Origin: CAZTCJ01 sp964612085
GTDB lineage: Bacteria; Pseudomonadota; Alphaproteobacteria; JAJFIK01
Length of the DNA stretch: 53,391 bases
Assembly: GCA_964612085.1 (NCBI GenBank)
Contig: CAZTCJ010000018.1
Span: forward strand, 1 to 53,391
Direction of reading: 5' to 3'
The translations under genes and the position numbers were made by a program. The notes under the pieces were generated by a model. The model saw only the letters and a program-made list of their open reading frames with translations, had not been told where the DNA came from and searched no databases. Of the stretch, positions 24,708-32,079 are shown in pieces (positions within the stretch are counted from its first letter, which is position 1; the number at the start of each line of letters is the position of its first letter).

Positions 24708-27518
24708 GTGCCGGTCGGAAATGTAAGAATCAATCTGATTAACGCGACAACCAACGAGATCGTGGCGGAGATCCTGCCGGATCAGGCCTATGATCTGGGC
24801 GACCTGCTGGACGGCGATGCCTTTACCGTTTCGGTCGACTATCTGGGTCCGGAACCGGTCGGCTCCGTGCGTCTTGAAATGAGCGGGCCCGGCGGCAACT
24901 TCGCCCGCACGGAAAACGGCGCGCCCTACACGCTGTTCGGCGACGGCGGGTCGGCTGCGGCGCCCATCTATGCCGGGCAAGTGCCGCCGGCCAACGGCAC
25001 ATACAGCTTCTCGACCACCGTTTTTGACGGCCCCGGCGGAACCGGCGCCATTCTGGAACAGCAAAGCTTCGACTTCTCCACCAGCGGCGTCGTCTTCGGC
25101 GGCGGAGGCGGCGGCAGCGGTGAGGGAGACCTCTATCTCGGCCAGGACGGTTTGCTTGTCGTCGAAGTGGAAGATCTGGGCCCCGATCCGCTGAGCGATT
25201 GGGTCTTCCGGGATGATGCGATCGAGCAGACCGGCGCCACCGGATCCGGCTTCTACGAATGGGATACGGGACTCGTGGGCGTCAGCGGTCCCGACATCGA
25301 CGATGCTCTCTCCTATTCCTTCCAAGTGGATGAGGACGGCTGGTACGACCTGACCATCCGCGCGCGCCGTCCGGGCGTCGCGCCCGAGAGCGATCTGGAA
25401 AACGACGTCTGGGTCCGGATGATCGATGCCAATGGCGCGCTGGTCACCATGATCGATCAGGATGGCAGCGAATTCTTCCGCGACTTCACAAAACTCGCCT
25501 TCCCGGGCGGCAATCGCCAGACCTGGCTTTGGGCCCAAAATCTGGAATTCGACCGGGATGGCGAAACGGTCCATCCCGATGCGGTGTTCGATCTGCGGGC
25601 GGGCCAGACCTACACCATCCAGTTCGCCGGGCGCTCGACCCAGTTCCAGATGGACCGGTTCCACCTGAACAACGGCGTTGACAACACGGACGCCACGGAA
25701 GCCCCCTCGCCTAAAGGCGATAGTATCGATCCCGATAACGACGCGCCTACGGCTGTCAACGATACGGCCCGGGTGGACGAGGACGATACGGTCACCATTA
25801 CCGTGCTGTCCAATGACAGCGATCCGAACGGTGACGATCTGGAGGTCCTGAGCGCCTCGGCCACCAATGGCACCGTCAGCGTGAACGGCGCCGAGCAGCT
25901 CGTCTACACGCCGGACGATGATTTCAACGGCCAGGCCATCATCACCTATACGATCTTCGACGGGCGCGGCGGCTCCGACCAGGCCCAAGTGACGGTGACC
26001 GTCGATCCGCAAAACGATGCGCCGACCGTCGGTACCCTGACCGACCTGGCGGCGACGGCGGGCATCGCTCTTGTCCCCGTCAATCTTTCCATCGCGTTCG
26101 ACGATGTGGACATTGAGGATGGAGACAGTCTCGATTTCTTTGCCGCCGGTCTGCCGGCGGGCCTATCCCTATCCGAGACTGGCGTGCTCTCCGGCACGCC
26201 GGGCACGACTGGCACCTTCACGGTTACCGTGACGGCCGAGGACGAAGCGGGCGAGACCGTGACGGCGACGACCACCATCACCGTGGCGGTCGGCGATCAG
26301 ACGGTGCTGAGCCTGGTCGGACCGGACGATCCGGTGCCGGAAGACCAGGACATCACCTTCACGGTGAACCGCATCGGCGACACCTCCGAGGCCCTGACCG
26401 TGCCGTTCGAAGTGGCGGGCTCGGGCACCAGCCCGGCAAGCGACAGGGATTTCGACGACGCCTTCCCTGGCACCAGCAGCGTCACCTTCGCCGCCGGTCA
26501 ATCGACAACGACCTTCACCATTGCCGTGCGCAACGAATTCGAATTCGAGGATGACGAGGAATTCACCGTCACCCTCGATCCGGGCGGCACGCTGCAAGAC
26601 GTGATCATCTCCCAAGGAACGGTCCAGGCCGTGATCGCGAACGAAGACCTGCCCAATCCGCCCCCCACGGCCCAAGCCGACATCATCGTCGGCGCGCTGG
26701 GCGGCGGTGCGGTCGGCGGCAATGTGCTGGCGGACAACCGCAACGGCCGGGATTTCGATCCGCTCGGGGAAAGCCTGGCCGTGACGGCAGTCAACGGTCA
26801 GCCCCTGTCGGGCTTTATCAGCCTGCCCAGCGGCGCGATTATCACCATGCTGGCCGATGGGAATTTCACCTATAATCCGCTCTCGGCCTTTGCCGGTCCG
26901 GGCAATGGCTCCGTCGTGGAAGACAGCTTCACCTACACGCTGGTGGACGAGGCCGACAACACGGAGACCGCCACGGTCACGCTCAGATTGACGAGCGCGC
27001 CGTCCAAAGGTACCGACGGCGACGATCTGGTCGGCGGCACCGCCGGCCGGGACAAGCTCTCCGGCCGTGACGGCGATGACGAACTCGTCGGCGGCGACGG
27101 CGACGACCGGACCAAGGGCGGCGACGGAAATGACGTCCATTACGGCGGCGCTGGCGATGACAGGCTGCGTGACAAGGACGGCAATGACGAACTTTACGGC
27201 GGCGAAGGCGACGACCGGCTGCGCGCGGGCGACGGCGACGACATCCTCTCCGGCGGTCTCGGCGAGGATGAGCTGCGTGGCGATGACGGCATAGACACCT
27301 TCATCTTCACCGGCGGCACCGACATCATCCGCGATTTCGAACCGGGCGTGGACAAGATCGATGTGAGCGCCTTTGCCGGACTCGATTTCGACACCCTGAT
27401 CGCGGGCGCCCAGGAGGAAAAGAAATTCCTGATCCTGACCGTCGATGCGGGCGAGCAGATCTGGCTGCGCAAGACCGACATCAGCGATCTGTCGGAAGGC
27501 GACTTCATCTTCGCCTGA
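24708..27518 (+). CDS. Large secreted RTX protein with cadherin-like, Ig-like and Calx-beta domains
   Basis: This 936-residue acidic protein has no N-terminal signal. It contains an N-terminal beta-rich part (1-135), a Gly/Ser hinge, and a carbohydrate-binding-module-like stretch (about 145-320). Then come a cadherin/VCBS-like repeat (about 345-440, with DNDAPTAVNDTARVDED), a putative Ig domain (LPAGLSLSETGVLSGTP), and a Calx-beta domain (about 530-650). After these are a second cadherin-like repeat, and RTX nonapeptides (GGxGxDxxx) from about 767 to 865. The end, with DFEPGVDKIDVSAF, is typical of type I secretion substrates. A calcium-dependent adhesin or surface protein is likely. It starts with GTG, supported by GGGGAG seven bases upstream. 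No secretion genes are nearby. Confidence 0.85.
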   Translation: MPVGNVRINLINATTNEIVAEILPDQAYDLGDLLDGDAFTVSVDYLGPEPVGSVRLEMSGPGGNFARTENGAPYTLFGDGGSAAAPIYAGQVPPANGTYSFSTTVFDGPGGTGAILEQQSFDFSTSGVVFGGGGGGSGEGDLYLGQDGLLVVEVEDLGPDPLSDWVFRDDAIEQTGATGSGFYEWDTGLVGVSGPDIDDALSYSFQVDEDGWYDLTIRARRPGVAPESDLENDVWVRMIDANGALVTMIDQDGSEFFRDFTKLAFPGGNRQTWLWAQNLEFDRDGETVHPDAVFDLRAGQTYTIQFAGRSTQFQMDRFHLNNGVDNTDATEAPSPKGDSIDPDNDAPTAVNDTARVDEDDTVTITVLSNDSDPNGDDLEVLSASATNGTVSVNGAEQLVYTPDDDFNGQAIITYTIFDGRGGSDQAQVTVTVDPQNDAPTVGTLTDLAATAGIALVPVNLSIAFDDVDIEDGDSLDFFAAGLPAGLSLSETGVLSGTPGTTGTFTVTVTAEDEAGETVTATTTITVAVGDQTVLSLVGPDDPVPEDQDITFTVNRIGDTSEALTVPFEVAGSGTSPASDRDFDDAFPGTSSVTFAAGQSTTTFTIAVRNEFEFEDDEEFTVTLDPGGTLQDVIISQGTVQAVIANEDLPNPPPTAQADIIVGALGGGAVGGNVLADNRNGRDFDPLGESLAVTAVNGQPLSGFISLPSGAIITMLADGNFTYNPLSAFAGPGNGSVVEDSFTYTLVDEADNTETATVTLRLTSAPSKGTDGDDLVGGTAGRDKLSGRDGDDELVGGDGDDRTKGGDGNDVHYGGAGDDRLRDKDGNDELYGGEGDDRLRAGDGDDILSGGLGEDELRGDDGIDTFIFTGGTDIIRDFEPGVDKIDVSAFAGLDFDTLIAGAQEEKKFLILTVDAGEQIWLRKTDISDLSEGDFIFA

Positions 27519-27544
27519 CCGCACGCACAAACCAGCGGATACGG

Positions 27545-27574
27545 AAAAGGGCGCCCGATACCGGCGCCCTTTTT
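27545..27574. terminator. Bidirectional rho-independent terminator
   Basis: AAAAGGGCGCC (27545-27555) pairs perfectly with GGCGCCCTTTT (27563-27573) across a 7-base loop, flanked by A and T tracts on both sides. It lies 27 bases after the RTX gene and 42 bases beyond the stop of the convergent lipoprotein gene, so it serves both. Confidence 0.9.
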
Positions 27575-27615
27575 CCTTTGGGCTTAGAGCCCTTTTGGAA
27601 ATCGGCATCACCGCG

Positions 27616-28305
27616 TCACTTGAAGCCGCGGGGATCGCCTTCAAAAGACGTCACGTCCGAGAACAGGTTAGCGGCCTTTTGCGTCTCGAAAACCTCCAGG
27701 AAGAACGCCTTGAGCGTGTCGGCGCTGAGATCGGGATCCTCCGGCAGGGTATAGCCGTCGAGCGCGATGCCGTATGTCTCCCCAAGAGCTTCGACCGCCT
27801 CATCGGCGTCCGTCTTGAAGGTGAGATAGAGCGTGAAGCCGTTGATCCCCGTATCCGTCCGTTGGAAGAGCGTCCGCTCGCCCGTCACCGTTTCCAGAAA
27901 GCCGTAGGTAAAAACCGTATCGTCAGCGCCGGACGGATCTTTACCGAGATCCGGCGCGGGCCTGTCGCCCAAGGAAAACCGGTCCGTCTGCGGCGGCCCG
28001 TCTAGAGTGAAGCCTGTGATCTGGATCAGATACAGATTGGGCTTGAGTTGCACGAAGCCCGTTTCCATGAGCGCATCGACCTCGCCGTCCCCGGTCACCG
28101 AGCGCACGGCGAACGTGCCTGACTGCCGTCCGTATTGAAAAATCTCCAAGGCATGGGTGGCCTCGTCATCGGTATGACGATAGGCGAAATAATTGAACGC
28201 CAGAGCCTCGAAATCGTCCGGCCCGAACAAAGGCTGCTTGGAGTCGAAATGACAAGCCGTCAGCCCCAGGATCGTTACCAGACCCAGAATGGAAAAGCGC
28301 CACAT
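27616..28305 (-). CDS. Predicted lipoprotein of unknown function
   Basis: This 229-residue protein has a short lipoprotein signal ending in the lipobox LTAC, with the lipidated Cys at residue 18. The residues after Cys (HFDSK) contain no Asp at +2, so outer-membrane sorting is expected by the E. coli rule. The rest is a soluble, acidic, mixed alpha/beta protein with no motif I recognise. GGGAGG lies eight bases before the ATG. It is convergent with the RTX gene and divergent from a small outer-membrane barrel gene. Confidence 0.85.
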   Translation of the reverse strand: MWRFSILGLVTILGLTACHFDSKQPLFGPDDFEALAFNYFAYRHTDDEATHALEIFQYGRQSGTFAVRSVTGDGEVDALMETGFVQLKPNLYLIQITGFTLDGPPQTDRFSLGDRPAPDLGKDPSGADDTVFTYGFLETVTGERTLFQRTDTGINGFTLYLTFKTDADEAVEALGETYGIALDGYTLPEDPDLSADTLKAFFLEVFETQKAANLFSDVTSFEGDPRGFK

Positions 28306-28525
28306 CGCTCGATCCTCCCTGTTGCGCGTTCAGCCCTTCCCGGCGGTTCGCAAGCCTGCCCGGCCCGTCATGCGCCTGGCAAAAAGCGCGAACCGGACGC
28401 ACGGTCTTACACATCTTTAATTTGTACCGTAGACGAGCAGTATCCTAATTGGAACAGCGTGTTGTTTTTGCGGGCTGGAAAAGCCCAGCGTCGATCTCCC
28501 GCCGCGTATCTGGAAAGGGACACCC

Positions 28526-29128
28526 ATGTTCTATCGCACATTCTCCGCCAGCGCCTTCGCTTCTTGTCTTCTGGCTTTTGCCCAACCGGCCGGGGCCGGC
28601 ATGGCCGACGACAAGCTCTATGTGACGGGCTTCCTGGGCCTTCAGGTTGGCGGCGAACTCGAAGCCGAGACCGGCAGTGTTGAAACATCGATCGATAGCG
28701 ATCCAGGCATCGCGGTGGGCGGAGCGCTCGGTTACGGTTGGGCCAATGTGCTGGGCGGACGCGGCAGCGTGCGGACGGAAGGGGAGATTTCCGCGCGGCG
28801 CGGCGAGCCCGACGTGCCGGGCTTCGATGTGGATGATAATTTCACGGTCCTGACTTTTCTCGGCAATGCCTGGTACGACATTCCGCTCAACGGCAAGGCC
28901 ATTCCCTATGTGGGCGGCGGTCTTGGTCTGGGCCGTACCTCGTCCGACGGCGAGGGCGAGACCGGCTTTGCCTGGCAGTTGGGCGGCGGGGTCAATGTCA
29001 AGGCCACGGAGACTCTGCTGTTCGGCTTCAATTACCGCTTCATCAAGAGTAATTTTGATACGAACGGTATCGATGCCCATTTTGATGGTCATCAACTCAC
29101 GGGCAGTATCAGCATTCCCTTTAACTGA
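28526..29128 (+). CDS. Small outer-membrane beta-barrel protein
   Basis: This 200-residue protein has a Sec signal (about 1-25, ending AGA) and then alternating amphipathic strands. Features typical of Omp25/OmpW-like eight-stranded barrels are KLYVTGFLGLQVGGELE near the start, a GGALGYGWAN strand, the IPYVGGGLGLGRTSS strand, the AWQLGGGVNVKATETLLFGFNYRFIKS strand pair, and a final HQLTGSISIPFN. Porin, adhesin or structural roles cannot be separated. AAAGGG lies seven bases before the ATG. It stands alone between a divergent lipoprotein gene and an alpha/beta hydrolase. Confidence 0.82.
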   Translation: MFYRTFSASAFASCLLAFAQPAGAGMADDKLYVTGFLGLQVGGELEAETGSVETSIDSDPGIAVGGALGYGWANVLGGRGSVRTEGEISARRGEPDVPGFDVDDNFTVLTFLGNAWYDIPLNGKAIPYVGGGLGLGRTSSDGEGETGFAWQLGGGVNVKATETLLFGFNYRFIKSNFDTNGIDAHFDGHQLTGSISIPFN

Positions 29129-29255
29129 CATCCGGTCCCCTCAAGACCGCATGTCTTGGGACTTTGCGCCTTGAGACTTTGATTGAAGCGCTCTTGCGCA
29201 TATGCTGATACCTGTTTTCCCGCAGTCCTGCGGCTTTCAATGGGGGTTTGGCATC

Positions 29256-30146
29256 ATGAGCGCGCGGCGCATCCGTCTTTTGACACCGGCCGTCCTCGGA
29301 TGGGTTCTGCTTTTTTTCGGCGTGTTTGGCGCCCATGCCGCCGAACGCTTCGAGGTCACGGTCAGCGGCACGCAAGACGCCGGGGCGCGGCCGATGCTGC
29401 TCATTCCGGGCCTTGCGTCTTCCGGCGCCGTCTGGGACGAAACCGCCGCCCGCTATGGCGACCGGTTCCAGGTTCACACCTTTACCTTCGCGGGCTTTGC
29501 CGGCGTTCCGCCTGCGGACGGCCCTGTGATCGACGGCATGGTGGACGCACTCGCCGCTTATCTGAACGACAAGGACCTGGAAGGCGCGGTGCTGATCGGC
29601 CACAGCCTCGGCGGCTTCACGGCCATGGCCGTGGCGCTCGAAGCGCCGGACCGGGTGGCCCAAGTGGTGGTGGTCGACTCCCTGCCCTTTCTCGGCCAGC
29701 TATTTCTGGGTGCCGCCGACGCGCAGGCGGCCGAACCCGGCGCGGCGATGATGCGGGACGGTCTGCGGGATCTGGATGACGAAACCTTCCGCGCCCGCCA
29801 GACATTCAATACACAGACGGTTCAAGTGACCGCGCCCGAGGACCAGGAGCGCGTGCTCTCCTGGGTTCTGGCGTCCGACCGGGACACCATGTCCAAGGCG
29901 CTCTATGAGTTGCTGACCGCCGATTTGCGCCGTGATCTGACGGAGATGAAAGCCCAGGGGCTGGTGCTTTATGCCTGGATCCCCAATCCCATGATGACCC
30001 AGGCGCAGATGGACACGCTTTACAAGACCCAATACGCCGCCTGGAACAGGGTGATCCTGAAACGCATCGACGACTCGAAACATTTCATCATGCTCGATCA
30101 GCCGGACACGTTTTTCGGCGCACTCGACGCATTTCTTAGGCCATAG
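29256..30146 (+). CDS. Exported alpha/beta hydrolase
   Basis: This 296-residue hydrolase has a Sec-type signal (about 1-29, ending AHAA), so it is probably periplasmic. It shows LLIPGLASSGAVWDE as the oxyanion strand and GHSLGG with nucleophile Ser117, followed by a helical cap. The base His is in DDSKHFIMLDQPD near the end. A complete serine-hydrolase fold is likely; lipase, esterase and lactonase activities cannot be separated. I chose the internal ATG at 29256, preceded by a run of five G, over one 18 codons upstream because the signal peptide starts properly there. The next gene begins 47 bases downstream. Confidence 0.82.
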   Translation: MSARRIRLLTPAVLGWVLLFFGVFGAHAAERFEVTVSGTQDAGARPMLLIPGLASSGAVWDETAARYGDRFQVHTFTFAGFAGVPPADGPVIDGMVDALAAYLNDKDLEGAVLIGHSLGGFTAMAVALEAPDRVAQVVVVDSLPFLGQLFLGAADAQAAEPGAAMMRDGLRDLDDETFRARQTFNTQTVQVTAPEDQERVLSWVLASDRDTMSKALYELLTADLRRDLTEMKAQGLVLYAWIPNPMMTQAQMDTLYKTQYAAWNRVILKRIDDSKHFIMLDQPDTFFGALDAFLRP

Positions 30147-30193
30147 GCCGCAGACGGTTTTCCCTGCCGGGCCGGACCGCCTAAAGTATCCGT

Positions 30194-32014
30194 ATGAATG
30201 GACAGGCCCGGATCCAAACCCTGTTGCAGGCGGCCATGGGTGCCGCGCAACGGCGGGATTTCGCAGCGGCCGAAACGGCCTGCCGCCAGGCGCTCGCGCT
30301 CAATCCGGATCATGCCGACACGCTGCAAGTGCTGGGACTGATCGTGCAGGAATGCGGGCGGACGGATGAAGCCGTCCGGCTGATGCGCCGGTCGCTGGAG
30401 CGCGCGCCAGCCCAGCCACATGTCTGGAACAATCTGGGAAACGCCCTGGCCAAAAGCGCGGACTGGCGCGCAGCATGCGGCTGCTATGACCGGGCCGTGA
30501 GCCTCGCGCCCGGCTATGTGGACGGCTGGCTCAACCTCGCCCGGTTCCATGAACGCGCCGGGGACCCTGACAAGGCTCTCGACGGGGCCAACAAGGCCCT
30601 GGCGCTCAAGCCGGGGCATGCGGGCGCGCTCGGCTTGAAAGGCCGCCTGCTGAACACTCTGGGGCGGCCGGGCGAAGCCCTGCCGCTTCTGGAACAGGCC
30701 GTGGCTGCGAACCCGAAAGCCGTGGAGGCAATCCATAATCTGGGCGTCGCCTTGCGCCAGACAGGAGCGCCGGACCGGGCCATCGTCTGCTACCGGCAAG
30801 CGCTGGCCTTGCGTCCGGACAGTCCGGACATTCATTTCAATCTGGCGAACGCATTTTCCGATTGCGGCCGTTTCGACGAAGCGTTGAACGCCTACCGGAC
30901 GGCTGTCACTCTGCGTCCGGATTATGCGGAAGCCCATGACAGGCTCAACAAGCTGCTCTGGGAACTGGGGCGGCGAGACCTTTTCGCCCGCTCCCTGCCC
31001 CCTGCCATCGCGCGAACGCCCCAATCCCCGGACCTCGCCCTGTTATACGGCCGTCTTCTGATGAAATCCGGCGATCTTGAAGGCGCGGCCGCCACGATCG
31101 AGGAGGCTGTGAAACGGATCGGAGCCGAGCCGCCCCTTCTGGCCCTGCAGGCCAAGGTCGAGGCCGATCAAGGCCACACGGACCGGGCCCAGGCGCTCTT
31201 TGAAAAGGTCATTCGGTCGGCGCCGGACGACATGACCTTCCGGCAGGATTATGCGCGTCTGCTGATCAAGCAAGGCGAGTACCAAGCGGCCTTGTCCCAT
31301 TTGGACCGGGCGCGGGAGCGCGACCCGCTCGATCAGCAGATCCTGGCCTATCTGGGCCTGTGCTGGCGGTTTCTCGGCGACCCGCGCAGCGCCTGGCTGA
31401 ACGATTACGAGCGGTTCGTGCAGCCCATGCGCCTTGCCGTGCCCGACGGATACGCCAGTCTGGGCAAGTTCAACGCCGCCTTGGGCCGCGCCTTGGACGG
31501 TTTGCACCGCATGCGGAGTCATCCGATTGACCAGACCCTGCGGGGCGGAACCCAGACTCAAGGTGCGTTGTTCAAACAGGCCCTTCCCGACATCCAGGCT
31601 CTGAAACGCACCTTCGAGCAGGCTATTGCGCAGTATGTCGACGGGCTGCCCGATGATCCGCATCACCCGTTTCTCAGCCGCAAGACCAAGAGCGTCCGGT
31701 TTTCCGGCGCCTGGTCCATCCGCCTGCAGACGCAAGGCTTTCATGTCAACCATGTGCACAGCCAGGGCTGGATCTCATCGGCCTATTATGTCCGCCTGCC
31801 CGATTGCGTTGCGGATACGGGGCAAAAACAAGGCTGGCTGACATTCGGCGAGACCAATCTGGGCCTTGGCGAACGGGAACGGGTTGCGCGTGCCGTGAAA
31901 CCGGAGGAAGGCACGCTGGTGCTTTTTCCCTCTTACCTGTTCCATGGTACCCGGCCCTTCGATGCACCGCAGGACCGGATGACGGTCGCTTTCGACTGTG
32001 TTCCAGCGCACTGA
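30194..32014 (+). CDS. TPR-repeat protein fused to a putative 2OG-Fe(II) oxygenase
   Basis: The first roughly 400 residues are tetratricopeptide repeats at 34-residue period (for example AETACRQALALNPDHADTLQVLG and AIVCYRQALALRPDSPDIHFNLA). The last 200 residues match the putative 2OG-Fe(II) oxygenase family: SGAWSIRLQTQGFHVNHVHSQGW supplies a His pair, and LFPSYLFHGTRPF supplies the distal His, followed by a basic residue near DRMTVAFD. The protein has 606 residues and no signal peptide. Such fusions suggest hydroxylation of a protein or peptide substrate docked by the TPRs; the substrate is unknown. It is convergent with the downstream TonB receptor gene. Confidence 0.85.
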   Translation: MNGQARIQTLLQAAMGAAQRRDFAAAETACRQALALNPDHADTLQVLGLIVQECGRTDEAVRLMRRSLERAPAQPHVWNNLGNALAKSADWRAACGCYDRAVSLAPGYVDGWLNLARFHERAGDPDKALDGANKALALKPGHAGALGLKGRLLNTLGRPGEALPLLEQAVAANPKAVEAIHNLGVALRQTGAPDRAIVCYRQALALRPDSPDIHFNLANAFSDCGRFDEALNAYRTAVTLRPDYAEAHDRLNKLLWELGRRDLFARSLPPAIARTPQSPDLALLYGRLLMKSGDLEGAAATIEEAVKRIGAEPPLLALQAKVEADQGHTDRAQALFEKVIRSAPDDMTFRQDYARLLIKQGEYQAALSHLDRARERDPLDQQILAYLGLCWRFLGDPRSAWLNDYERFVQPMRLAVPDGYASLGKFNAALGRALDGLHRMRSHPIDQTLRGGTQTQGALFKQALPDIQALKRTFEQAIAQYVDGLPDDPHHPFLSRKTKSVRFSGAWSIRLQTQGFHVNHVHSQGWISSAYYVRLPDCVADTGQKQGWLTFGETNLGLGERERVARAVKPEEGTLVLFPSYLFHGTRPFDAPQDRMTVAFDCVPAH

Positions 32015-32030
32015 CCGCCCATAAGGAAAC

Positions 32031-32052
32031 GGCGGACCCGGATGGATCCGCC
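32031..32052. terminator. Possible hairpin between convergent genes
   Basis: GGCGGA (32031-32036) can pair with TCCGCC (32047-32052) between the oxygenase stop and the TonB receptor stop. There is no T tract on either side, so it is a weak terminator candidate. Confidence 0.35.
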
Positions 32053-32079
32053 GCCTGTAATCGTCATATCCTGTCCGTT

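Noticed and set aside
27067..27294. Tandem DNA repeat in the RTX region as a mobile or CRISPR-like array
   Set aside because: The periodicity is 27 bases and in frame; it simply encodes nonapeptide calcium-binding repeats.
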